Shown: piece by piece, positions 1 through 14,200 of the stretch | Numbering within the stretch: the first letter of the stretch is position 1 | How the letters are laid out: every line of letters begins with the position of its first letter | DNA from: Chrysomallon squamiferum | Lineage: Eukaryota > Mollusca > Gastropoda > Neomphalida > Peltospiridae | Length of the DNA: 64,000 bases | Direction: 5' to 3' | Assembly (NCBI GenBank): GCA_012295275.1 | Contig: CM022670.1 | Location: 13,289,583-13,353,582 of the forward strand | Made by a program: the position numbers and the translations under genes | The notes under the pieces: model-generated | The model's input: the letters and a program-made list of their open reading frames with translations, nothing else | Told to the model about the DNA's origin: nothing | Database searches by the model: none

Positions 1-702
1 TATTTCAAGTTCATTCAAAAAAAAAATAAAAAATTGTAATAATAAATAGAATTGTATAGGAATTCTCTGCAGATAAAAAAGGAGATTATTTATAGGTGTA
101 TTTTTTGTTTCATTATAATAATTATTAAAAAAAGAAAAAAAAGTACCGAGTAATATTTTTTTTTTTTAGAAAAGTTGTTATCTTATATTTTAACATTTTT
201 CATAATAATTATATTTAGAAATACAGAATTCCTTGACATTTTTATTTTCATTTTTTTTTTTAAATGTTCTGAATTTTTGTGTAATGTATGAAATGTCTTA
301 ATTAAGACGAGACTGTGATTCTGAAGACAAAATTTAATCTGTAATTGTAACTGATGGTTCAGTCCTAGCCCCAGACTCTGTTAGATGGTTTAAAACTAAG
401 TTGGACTGAGACTAATCTAGCAGAAAACTAATTATAAAAAGTCTAAAGAAGAACCTGACAGGGGATGACGTGTTATGTGCAGAAACGTCAAATCAGATCA
501 CTTTGTTAGTGAGACCATCACAGTGGACAGAAGTAGACAGCAGCGTGGATGCATAAACAGAGAAAGAAAATGCATTTGTGTCTATATATGTATATATGTG
601 TGCACTTGCATGTGTTTGTGTGTGTGTGTGTGTGTGCGCACACATGAGCATTTATGTTTGTATGGACATATATTAGAAAGAAAAAATAATATTGTGTGTG
701 TA

Positions 703-766
<64 letters not shown>

Positions 767-1072
767 ACATGTTGTTAGGACAAATGTACCTATATTAAAA
801 AAGAAAAAGGAAACAATATTTGTGTAAAAAGCGAAAAAGAAAAAAAACTAGTATGTGTTTATTGGAGTCTTGATTATTATTTTTGTATGGTTTTGTTTGC
901 GTTAGAAGACAAAGAATGTATTATACTGCAACTAGCTTTTGTAAATTGTTATTATTGTTTGTTCTTTCATTATAAACATGTAATCTTTTGTGTGTTTATC
1001 ATCTAGAATACGCTATTTTAGTCCTTACGAATTATTTTTGGAGATAACAAATGTTTAATATTTTATTTTCAG
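1..1072. repeat. Upstream GEF intron with TG/TA microsatellite (about 695-766)
   Basis: No exon is supported here. The stretch ends in a TTTTCAG acceptor at 1072. It contains TG-rich sequence at 590-640 and a compound (TG)n(TA)n array at about 695-766. The short ORFs over it are microsatellite artefacts. Confidence 0.7.
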
Positions 1073-3910
1073 TTTTCAAAACAGACAGTACTGGAGAGTT
1101 ACTTGTCGTTTGTTGAGAACTATAAGACATCGGGGAAAGTGATAGAAAATGCTCTCTCGAACAAATCGTCTGTTCAGAAATTTCTTGAGGTATGTGCTGA
1201 CATGTCGTTTAACTTTAGTATTGCAAATATTGTAAACACTTCATCCTTATTTTTATTTTTTTACAAATTATATTGCAGTGTTTACATTTATAACAGATCA
1301 TACAAGGCTAACACACTAACACATGTATATTAATAGATAAAAAAAAACCACACAGAGTAACACAGATTAACATGCTATACCACTTACACAGTTCATACAC
1401 ACATACACACAGATGGGGTGTCGTCAAACATCTATTCACACACAGACAGACGGAGAGACAGACAGACAAAGCCACACACACATGGACATACATGATTCAT
1501 AATTATGTGCCATGAGAAAGAGAGAAATTGGAATGAAAAAAAAAGAGATAAATAAGGGAGAAGGTGAAAGAAAAACAGCAAGAGAAGAATATTAATATTG
1601 TGTTTAATTTCTAAAATACAATTACATCACATCAGTACCATGTTAAGTTACTGATTACACAACTACATGTTTAATTACTGGTACTACAACTACATCATGT
1701 TTAATTACTGATTACACAACTACATCATGTTTAATTACTGGTTTAATTACTGGTACTACAACTACATCATGTTTAATTACTGGTACTACAACTACATCAT
1801 GTTTAATTACTGGTACTACAACTACATCATGTTTAATTACTGGTACTACAACTACATCATGTTTAATTACTAGTACTACAACTACATCATGTTTAATTAC
1901 TGGTACTACAACTACATCATGTTTAATTACTGGTACTACAACTACATCATGTTTAATTACTAGTACTACAACTACATCATGTTTAATTACTGATTACACA
2001 ACTACATCATGTTTAATTACTAGTTACACAACTACATCATGTTTAATTACTGATTACACAACTACATCATGTTTAATTACTGGTACTACAACTACATCAT
2101 GTTTAATTACTGGTACTACAACTACATCATGTTTAATTACTGATTACACAACTACATCATGTTTAATTACTGGTACTACAACTACATCATGTTTAATTAC
2201 TGGTACTACAACTACATCATGTTTAATTACTAGTACTACAACTACATCATGTTTAATTACTAGTACTACAACTACATCATGTTTAATTACTGATTACAAC
2301 TACATCATGTTTAATTACTAGTACTACAACTACATCATGTTTAATTACTGATTACACAACTACATCATGTTTAATTACTAGTACTACAACTACATCATGT
2401 TTAATTACTATGTTTAATTACTATGTTTACTTACATCATCATGTTTAATTACTGGTACTACAAACTACATCATGTTTAATTACTGGTACTACAACTACAT
2501 CATGTTTAATTACTAGTACTACAACTACATCATGTTTAATTACTTACTACAATTATGTTTAATTACTAGTTACACAACTACATCATGTTTAATTACTGAT
2601 TACACAACTACATCATGTTTAATTACTAGTACTACAACTACATCATGTTTAATTACTAATACTACAACTACATCATGTTTAATTACTGATTACACAACTA
2701 CATCATGTTTAATTACTGGTACTACAACTACATCATGTTTAATTACTAGTACTACAACTACATCATGTTTAATTACTAGTACTACAACTACATCATGTTT
2801 AATTACTAATACTACAACTACATCATGTTTAATTACTAGTACTACAACTACATCATGTTTAATTACTGATTACACAACTACATCATGTTTAATTACTAGT
2901 ACTACAACTACATCATGTTTAATTACTAGTACTACAACTACATCATGTTTAATTACTAGTACTACAACTACATCATGTTTAATTACTGATTACACAACTA
3001 CATCATGTTTAATTACTAGTACTACAACTACATCATGTTTAATTACTGATTACACAACTACATCATGTTTAATTACTTTACTACAACTACATCATGTTTA
3101 ATTACTGATTACACAACTACATCATGTTTAATTACTAGTACTACAACTACATCATGTTTAATTACTGGTACTACAACTACATCATGTTTAATTACTAATA
3201 CTACAACTACATCATGTTTAATTACTAGTACTACAACTACATCATGTTTAATTACTAGTACTACAACTACATCATGTTTAATTACTCATGTTTAATACTA
3301 CAAACTACATCATGTTTAATTACTTGTTTTAATTACTAATACTACAACTACATCATGTTTAATTACTACTACAACTACATCATGTTTAATTAATTACATC
3401 ATGTTTAATTACTACAAACTACATCATGTTTAATTACTAGTACTACAACTACATCATGTTTAATTACTAGTACTACAACTACATCATGTTTAATTACTGG
3501 TACTACAACTACATCATGTTTATGTTTAATTATGTTTAATTACTACAAACTTCATGTTTAATTACTAATACTACAACTACATCATGTTTAATTACTGGTA
3601 CTACAACTACATCATGTTTAATTAATTACTGGTACTACAACTACATCATGTTTAATTAATTACTGATCTACAACTACAATACTGATTGAATTTTCTGTTG
3701 TGACTTGTCTGACCAGACGTCAAATTCACTGCCAATTTGTGAAATGATGATGATGAATTTCGGATTACCAGTGAATAGAAACAGTCTGCAAGTTGAGATT
3801 ATTGTACAGAGATGGAGACAATTAAATAAGCTGTCAGTCTGAAAAGGGATTGACAGACTTCAATACACTTTCTTACTTGCAAATAATTGCTTCCTTTTCC
3901 ACCTGCTGTG

Positions 3911-3945
<35 letters not shown>

Positions 3946-5056
3946 TGCACACATACACACACACACATATATATATATATATTTAATAATATAGTATTCA
4001 AACAAGAAAAACTTTTTTATTTGGGTTGTTTTTATCTTATTAATTACACGTGTAATTATTTTCAGTATGGTTGTTTCTAATACTTCTGATTATTATTTAT
4101 TTATTAGTTTTGTTAATTTTTCTGTCACTTCAAAACATTTGAACATGCAGTTAAGTTTGTTAAGGCATATGTAAATTATTTAGGTTATTTTTATTTTAAA
4201 TTTTAAATTTAAGAAAAAAAACATTATTTATTTAGTTATGATAATGATGAAATATGCCAATAATATAAAAGTTTACATTGATGTTGTTGTGTTGTCATTT
4301 TGTTACTCCCATCCTATATTACCTAGAAAAAAATACGGAGTTTGATTAAATTAGTTGTAAAATCACCTTCTCCAAATCCTAGAACTATTAACTTACATAT
4401 TATCATTTATATCTATATACTGGGCTTTTTAAAACATTTTTAAAAATATTTTTTATTTTATTTATTTTTATTTATTTATTTATTTATTTATTTATCTATC
4501 TGTTTATCTGTTTATTTATTTATTTATTATTTATATATTTTTAAAAATTATTTCTGTGAATCAGTAAACTGATATCATTAATTAAGACATTTAATTTGTT
4601 TTTCTTATTTTCTGTGTTAAAGCAGTGTGATTTACAGAGTATAAGATATTCGTGTCAAAATAAATTATTTCAGCAGATGAAAATAAATAGAGTCAGTAAA
4701 GATATGGCACATACTTAGAATCAGTTATTAAAATAATTCTGTGGCACACATAATTAATGTTAGTAATTAAAAATAGCTTAAAGTTTGGCACATGATTAAT
4801 AACAGTAATTGAATAAACTGTTACGTAATTTAATTATTTCTATACTTATTGTTTTTAATTTGGCAGTAAAGTTGGGGTTTTTCTATATGAGCAGTGAACC
4901 ACAGATAAGTAAAGGTTAATGTAAAGAAATGATGAGACAGGTAATAAGATGGTTTGTTTGCGTGTTAGTTAAATTTATTTTCTCCTAAATGAAAAATATT
5001 TCTTGTCTTATTACATTAATAACTGTTGAGAAACATACACACTTAATTTCAGACAT

Positions 5057-5090
<34 letters not shown>

Positions 5091-5679
5091 ACATATAAAA
5101 ACTCACTCATACTAACATGATACTTCTACAGATACACACAGGGAGATAATAAAAGATAGACAGACAGTCAGACAAGCAGATAAGAGCATAGTTAATTCAT
5201 TTACATCCCTGATGACATTTGTGAACTCATATAGAGTATATTATGTCTCATGTCTAATACTTATTATTTTTAATTTCTTTTTTTTTTTTTTTTTAAATGT
5301 CTAGGAATTTGTTTTTTTGTTGTTGTTTTTTTTGTTTCTTTTTAAATGTCATTTCACCCTTAGGATTAATTATGAGAGAAACAAGAAAGAGGGGCAAAAA
5401 GAAGGTGAGCCTGGGAATACTCAGAATAGGAAAAGAAAAAGGAAAAATATTTTGTTACATGCATTTTTGACTGTAAGATGAAGGAATGTGGAACAGAAAG
5501 AAAAGAGAGAAAGACTTATCGACTATCATCTAAGTGTATTGATTTAAACTCTGTGATTGTGTTTTTCAGAACTGTCAGCGAGACAGTGGCAGCAAGCTGT
5601 CCATGAAAGACCTGATCGTGCGACCCATACAGAGAATCCCCAGATACGAGCTTCTGATACAGGTTTACATTTCTTGTCA

Positions 5680-5767
<88 letters not shown>

Positions 5768-6471
5768 TGCGTGCGTATGTGTGTCTGTGTGCGTGTGTGT
5801 GTGTGTGTGTGTTTTGGGTGTGGGTATGTGTGATTATATTTTTGTATATTTTTGTTTATTTGTCATTTTCTGTGCATATAGCATTTAAAAAATATTAAAA
5901 TTACACAATGTATCAGTTCAGTAATTGGGTTTGCTTCAGAATAGTTGGTAACATTCTAAAATTTACTGTCTGAAACTGTTGATATAGTTAATCAAAAGTC
6001 AACAACATAAACATTTTCTTATATCATTTAAACTGAGTTCCTCATTTATGTTTGATGGTACAGTAAACAAAGGGGAATAACTTAACTGGAAGAACTTACA
6101 AGAAAATGTTTATGCTTTATATATAAGTGTGTCTGTCTATCTGGTTGTCTGTTTTATTCTAGTATATTTTAGCACATAAAGTAATTAACATTATTATGCC
6201 TTTAAGAAATAAACGTACTCAGTGACATGTTTTTAAATACTGTTTTGTTATGGTTTGTATATTTATATATATAATTTTATTGCTGGATTTTATTTCAGTT
6301 CTCGTAAGTTTATAATATAAAAACTAAAATTTCAACAATTTTTTATATAAAATTGTTGAAATGTTATGAAAATGGACAAATTAAAAAAATATAAAATTAA
6401 AATTTTGCCATCTTGTGGTTCATGTTTTCTGTTACATATAATTATTTTACTACAACATTTAGTAATGTAGT

Positions 6472-6515
<44 letters not shown>

Positions 6516-6589
6516 ATATCTGTGTGCATGCATGCATACATAGTTATATACATATAACTAAGTTTTACATAGCTCTGTGTGTTTACATA

Positions 6590-6623
<34 letters not shown>

Positions 6624-9600
6624 CACTGAACGAAAACAGTGTGTGACATGCAACAGACTCTGAAGAAATATATATATATATATATATATATATAACTAAG
6701 TTTTACTAATTGTAGAGATTACTGGACAACACACCGAAAGATCACCCAGACTATGAGTTACTGCAGCATGCTGACAAAGTGATGCATGACCTGGCCATGA
6801 AAATAGGAACACTGAACGAAAACCAATCAGAAGAAGACATGCAACAGACTCTGAAGAAACTGGAATTGTTACTCATAACAGATGTAAGTACGTAAGTACT
6901 GTTGTTACTCATAATAGATACTGGAATCAATACACATCAAATAATACAAATAACATATTGGAATTGTTAACAGCAATTCTTATATCAGATGTAAGTAATG
7001 TAACATACTGGAACTGTTACAGCAGAAATAAATGTGTATCATACTGAAATATTTCAGCAGAAGTAAGCATTGTAACATAATTATTATAATTTTTATTCTG
7101 TTTTACTTTTATTAATGAAATCAGATATTACTTTCTATGATGTATAAATTAGGCACAGAAAGTAAAAGAACAAAATTAATATCTGAAAATTATGAAATTA
7201 CGAAACCAAAAAAATTATTATTACCAAATCCATGATAGTTATAATCAAATACACATGCACCATCCAGACACACATACGCATGAAAGTACACATGTACAGT
7301 GTTGTGTGTTTCATTTCAGCTTGCTGTGCCTGACCGGTCCTACCTGCGACACGACATGGTACAAATCTTGGTGAGTGGCATTGTAAGTGATCATTTTTCT
7401 TCTATTAGCATCTCATCAACGTGTTGGCCGTGCCTCAGGTTGGCATGACTTATTGCACTCACAAGTGTGTTTGGCTTTTCCAAGTGCAGTGCCATCATAG
7501 CTTGGTCTGTATAACACTGTTATTTTCTTATATATAATTTTACCAAATTTTTTTTTTACAGTTACAAGGCTTGATTATTATCTTAACAGTCTTGATGGTT
7601 ACATTTACAGTTACAAAAGTTGCCTTTATATTTGCCAAGTCTGTCATAGTTATCAGTTCATATTATTATCTTTACAGTTACGTATTTTGATTGTAAAGTC
7701 CCCATTCTAAGTTTACCATGGTGACATTCTTTTTAATTTAAATAACTTTGTCTGATCCAGTTTCCTTTAAAAGGTTTTGAACCATCCCCTTCCAGTGTTT
7801 CTGAATTTACCATTACTAGTTCCTTGACATCACATTCCAATCTTCTCTTCTTTTTTTTTTTTGAAGTTTCTGAAGTTTCTGGACAAAAAAGGTTTCTGAT
7901 CTAAATAGTCGTTAATATTATAAATATAGTTTCCCATTTCTTTACAAGATTTATCCACTAAAGATATACTGCACATACTCTCTTGAAGCATTTACTTTAA
8001 AAAATAATAAATAAATAAATAAATAATTTATGGCTTGTAATTCTGGTGTTGTTAACAGCTGCCCAGTATGTTTTGGCAAAAGCATGCCTACTGTGGACAT
8101 TGTGATTATTTGTCAGACTGAAATTTGTATCAATATTTGATATTGTTTTGTATTTTTTGTTATGACTACTAACTCCTATATACATTTTGTTTTTGACTGT
8201 ATTTTATATGTGCACATCTTTCATTTATCAGTCATTACAGTTCAAGAAAACACTAAAGTGTATCATTCTGGGTGTTTTGAGGGATTTAAAAAAAAAATAC
8301 ATTTTAAATATTGGTTAAACTAAATGCCACTATAAAAGTAAAGCTTATGTAGACAAGAACAGCTGTATAATCTGTTAGAATGTATACCAAGTGCACTCTG
8401 TTACCTTAAATTAACTTTTAGTAATCTGAAAATGTGATCCATAAGCAAATATTCATTCATTCATTTTATGAAGGAGATGTGTATGTAACTCTGGGCACAC
8501 ACTAGTAACATGTTTTCACATGCTGTTTTTGATCTTTCATTAAAATGTATTTCTAACAGAACAATACTGTCAATGTGGCTGTTTCTTTATTTTGTTGTTT
8601 TGTCTTTGCCAGAACAAAAAGGACCAATGTTGTATGTGGTTTTTCTCTGACCTCATCATCATCAGCAGCATCAAAAGAAAGAGTGGACCGGTCACTCGCA
8701 AGGTTTCCATCATCCTGTAAGTAATAAATGACTAAAAAAAAATTGTTTTTTTAAATTAAAATTAAAATTAAAAACAAAATACGAATTATAATAATCATAT
8801 GGTTCTTTAGATATGCTACATCAAATATTTTAGTAGTTTAAAAAAAAAAAATAATAATAATAATAATTTTGTTTTTGAAAAGATGAAATATCAAAACCTA
8901 TACACATTAAGTCTATTTATAATGAGTGTAATATTTTTTAATCAGGCAAAACTCTCAGCTTATTTACATTTCTGTAACATTCTATAACACTTAAGAGTAT
9001 AATGTTTTCATATCTTTTCAGATTATTATTGTTGTTGTTATTATTATGTTTATTATTGATAACGATGATGATGATGATGATATTGTGTTATTTATTTTCA
9101 GGAAAACACCAATGGGACAAGACTTTGCAGAAAATATAAAACATAAGGTTTGGCTTAGAGTTGGACTGGATGACATTGAAATTGTTAAAAGTAAGCAAAT
9201 GTCTGAATTTTCAATAATAATAATATTTTGGTTTTTTTGTTTTTTTATTTTTTTTACTAATGTATTATTATATTGTTATTGTTTTTATTATTTTTATTAT
9301 TTTCAGATCAGGGGTCGTTAACACGGAAACCTACAATAGACCGTGACCAGGTTGAGGATGACCTGGCTTTGTTGTCACAGTTGACTGATCTTGCCAACAA
9401 ACTGTCCTGTCAGCACCAAGTAATAACCATCTTCTTCATATTATTATCATCATCATTATCATTATCATCTTTATAATTATCATTATCATCATCATTGTTG
9501 TTGTTGTTGTTTTTATTTTCATATAGTCACTGTTATATTGTTGTGTGGTTTGTAAGCATTCTAAATGTTCATGAAAGTATTTGAATTTTGGTTTTCAAAA

Positions 9601-11060
9601 TAAGGCTTGGAGCATCCTTGAAAAACAATGGCATCAGTCTAATCCTGCTACTGAACATTCGTAATTTTCAGAGTATAATAATTTTAAAAAAAACAACAAC
9701 AATAAAGTAAAAATTATTCATTATAGAAAATGTAGTGAAAATATTTTTCACAAAAAGTAGAGCAAAGTTTTACACATTGTCTTATTACAATGGTAATTAT
9801 TAATTAATTATAGATAGCAGATTGAGCACTGATAGCAATAGTATTGTCAAAAGTTCTGTGAGTACAGTATGTAAATTAATTCTCAACCTCTGATCTTGAT
9901 TATTCAGAAATCATCAGTAAATAAGATAGTTAACATAGTATTTTTGTTTTGATTCAGAATTTGGACGATGTACTTAAAGAAATGACGACGATGTTGAACA
10001 AACAACTTGCTGAGTGTCAGGCACGTTGTTCGTTACCCGACTCAAACAAAATGGAGATGCTTGTTACAACTCAGTGAGTTACACATATTGTTGTTTTTCC
10101 AGTATTTTTATTATCACAAAATTTTATTTTATTGTTAATTTGAGAATTTTAGAGGTGAGGGATTTTTTTTTTTTTTTTTTTTTTGTTTGTGTATTTTGTT
10201 TTTTGTTTTTTGGGAGGAATTGTTTTGGGAGTTTTCACCAAAAAAAAAAATAAATAAAAAAAAAAAAAAAATTCTGTATTTGTTGACTAATTATGACTGT
10301 TTAATTGTTTGTTTTATTTTTCAGAGAAGGGGTGTTACACTTAGTGATAGCATTTCCTTCAGCTGAGAAAAGAGCATCATGGGAATGTTTATTTTCGGAT
10401 GCCAAGCATAAACTTTGTAAGATACCATTTTTAATGTTTTTAAATACTTTTCTGCGTATTACTATTATTATTATTATTAAATATTTTAGTATTCAGATAG
10501 TACTTAAGATTACATATGAAGAAAAGGGAGTTCATGTTATTGTTTTTGAATTATTATTTTGCAGACAGTTTGATATTATTATTTTATTTATTTATTTATT
10601 TATTTTACTCTTTTTTAAATAATCAGTACTACTTATTATCAACATAAAAATATATAACAACCAAAAACTGAAAAACCAGTTTTAACTGATAATTATCTTA
10701 TTGTAATAACTATTTAATACCAAAATAATTTTTTCCACATTCATGTTTGACCTGATAATTATTGTAAGTTCTTTTAAAGAATTTTTTGTTTAATATTAAC
10801 TGACAGTTTGCTGAGAGTTTTTGAACCAGGTTCTGCACTATTTATAAAAGAGTTTTGTTTTAAATATTTCTCAGCTCTCCTTTCGGACAAAAGAGCCCCT
10901 GAGTTTCTCCAGCCTCTTCAGATAACAAAAACAAGAGCAGGAATGCAGGTGAGACACATGTACCATCTTTACTGACTCCTTCATTCTTCGTCTCATTGTC
11001 TTTTATTACTGGTTGCTTTTAAATTACTCATTCATTAGGTTTAAAGGGAAAGTTAAATAA

Positions 11061-11095
<35 letters not shown>

Positions 11096-11259
11096 ATGCA
11101 GGTAGAACAGTGGAAGTGATATTAAATTTCTGTTAAGTCAAATTGTTTCATTCAATAACATAAATGTAATGGGGGAGAGAAAGTAAACTGAAAATTTGTT
11201 ATATTTGTGTGGAGGTTCATTTATTCATATTTTAAGTTTTATTATTTATTTATTTATTA

Positions 11260-11291
<32 letters not shown>

Positions 11292-14200
11292 AATTTTTTT
11301 TTTGTCAACATTTTGAATTCTTTCATTGGTTTTTTCCTACTTAGTATTACACATCTATATATATACCTCATTGTATTCTAGTAGGAAAAGTAGCATAGAT
11401 TGTTGCATTCTGTATAGTGTACATATAGTGAGTCTTTGTGTGCATGTATATGTTTTCATATAAAGAATTAAACAACATTTAGCATACACTATTTTTTTCA
11501 AAATATGTTTTAAATACATGTCATTAATATATAAATTCTTGTGAGTATTTTCTTTGGCTTCATTACTAATCTATCAGCAGTAGTGCTTTTTGCAAATAAT
11601 ATTGCCTCAGTCATACTGTAGACATTTTAAAATATTCATTGTTAATCCAAGGTGGAGAATTGTCAGTTTGAGATGTAGATATTATTAAATTAATAAAGAA
11701 ATGTGACTCGGTGATAAAACTTTGGTCTCAGGTGTGAAGGGTTGTGAGATCAATACTCCATGGTTAAATCATTTGAGCAGAACTGTTTTACAACATTATC
11801 AATAATTTTATGCTTCATTTCAGTCATTTCATTGTGAATTAAAAAATCAAAATGACTATAAGCACTCATGTTGCAGAAGAATTTGGTAGAACTCCATTTG
11901 GTTAAATTTTTGATAGATTTCTCTTAGAATCTTAACATTCAGATATTGTTTTTCACTTTAAATATTCTTTCTTTCAAAACTGACAGTAAACTGTATCTGT
12001 GTCGGGTTTTTAACAGTGTCTGCTGTAATGGCACTTTCAGTATATATTTTTATTCTGACAACTGCAAGAAGCATTTCCTTACTTCTGATTCAAAATTTCA
12101 GAATGTATTTCCTGCCATCTTTATTTAGCACTACAGACCACACTGTATATCTCTGAAGCATACATGATTCTTGTTTGTTGTATCTGCATGTGAACTATGT
12201 TAATACCCAGGCATGTGTGTATCGTATACACCTTTTTATTATCTGTATTTCACACCCAGTAGCCCATGTATTTTGTCTGTGTATGTATATATATAAATAT
12301 AAATATACATAATGGGGAGTCATTAACAGTAACATTCAGTTATTCAACAGTTTTTAGCCAGTTGTAAATTTTAATGTTGTATCTGAAAAGTGGTCTGAAA
12401 GAAAAAAATTGAAACTGACAGTGGTGCATGCTGACAGTAGTAACAATAATCAAAACAACAACAATAACATTTGTAATAATTGTAATAACCATAATCGAAA
12501 CAACAACTACGACAACAATAACACTTGTAATAATAACAATAATCAAAACAACAACTACAACAACAATAACATTTGTAATGTAGTTATAACAACAACGACG
12601 ACAGTAATAAATTAGCGATGTAAACAGAAAACACTGGGTATTATCTTGCAGTTCTCCTGTGCAGCTCCTATAGACGGGCTCAATGCTAACGGTTTTCGTG
12701 ATGTGTGGGTGTGCAACTCGGACGGCTACGTGGGCCACATGTGCCTGCTGAGCCTTCAGCCCGAGCCTATAGTCACACTCAACACGCCTGTCCCAGGATG
12801 CAATGCTCGTATTCTCTGTATCTGTGCTGTACCTGCTTACTCTGGGGCATTCAGAAGGTAGGACTGCTTGCTGCTTGGTTATAAATAGTTAATAATGATG
12901 ATGAGGATGATGATGATAATGATGATTATTATTATGATGATGATGATGATGATGATAAGATTGGTAATAATCATGATATGTATATGCAAACTATATTAAT
13001 AATAATAATAATAATAATAATAACAACGATGATGATAACAAACTGTTGGTGCATATATTATGTACATTTTGTTAGTGGCTAAAGTAGTTTATATTTTTTC
13101 CTGATTTCTGGTTTCTGTTTTTGGTTGTGGTGCAGTTAACAGTACCTGCTTCTTCTGCTCTTTAGTGCATATAGGTGGGAGTAAAAGTAAAAGTTTTTCT
13201 CATCATCTGAAATATTTGTGGATTTATGGCAAAATTATCAAGAAATTTTTCAGATCAACAGTGTTTTTCTCATCTTGTCAGATTCTTCTTTTTGGTATTT
13301 ATAATTGGTATGGATATGAAAAATCATTAATTTCATGCAGGTATTCAACATGTGGTCCTCATATCATATTGTTAATACCATCTTACTCACATCATAATTA
13401 ACTTAACAGATCAATGGCTTATTAAAAAATACTGCCTATCTTACGAATTACAAGAATGATGAAGTTAATATATACTGGGTTGGGTAATTTCCATAAAAGA
13501 AATGCCAAATTATCTCTTGCATAAAACTAGCCAATACATTTTTTTTTTTTTTTTTTAGAATTAAGAAAAGTTATTTTAATAGTATTTAGTATTTATTTCT
13601 AAAATATCTATCTTATTAATGGTCTCTTTTAGATAAAATGATTAGGTTTTGAAATTTACTTGTTTATTTATTTATTTGTTGTATTTTTTTTTTTTTTTTT
13701 GTATGCAGAAAAAGATATTTTTCATTAAAGAAAAAAAGTTATTTTAATTATTTGCTTATTAAAATAGGGTTATTATGTGTTTGGGGACATTTCTATTTCC
13801 AGATAGTGTCCCATGACTGGCTTATCAAAGGCAACGGTACATGATTTAATGTCTATGGAAAGGATGCCTTAAAAGCTGACTTGCTGCTAATCAAAACAAC
13901 AATCTCTTTATTTCATTATCTTTATGTGCAGCAGGCTGTATCAAGATTGATTAAAAATGTGTAGAACAGTTCTTCCTTTCAGTGAAACAGGTCATTTCAG
14001 AGTTTATAATTATTGATTTATTTCCAGAAAAAGCAGTACAAAATTACGTCAAAAGCAGCGAGAAGCCAACTCTTCTCCTTGCGAGGGACCGCGAATTAAT
14101 GTTGAGAAAGCCGATGATGACGAGGACAACCTGAATGAAGATGGATACCAGACAGATTCGGAGTCTAGTGATGATGAACCCATGTCTTTCAATGCGCAAA

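Larger units (their letters stand above)
1073..6883 (+). other. End of the DH (Dbl homology) domain, three exons
   Basis: Exons 1073-1189, 5570-5662 and 6716-6883, all phase 0, encode the last roughly 126 residues of the Dbl homology domain. The signature [13 protein letters not shown] corresponds to the conserved late helix that contacts the GTPase switch regions in Dbl-family exchange factors. The preceding exon ([13 protein letters not shown]) matches the middle helices. The two introns between them contain the large 30-bp minisatellite and long GT arrays. The catalytic N-terminal half (CR1) is not in the window. Confidence 0.85.

Noticed and set aside
2532-3295. ORFs of 189 and 76 codons of TTTTSCLIT repeats
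   Set aside because: They follow the 30-bp minisatellite, whose period is a multiple of three. There is no start context, no splice support, and the sequence continues out of frame at both ends.
12409-12615. Poly-Asn [11 protein letters not shown] in the GEF intron
   Set aside because: AAT/AAC-rich intronic low complexity that ends before the acceptor at 12651, out of frame with the next exon.
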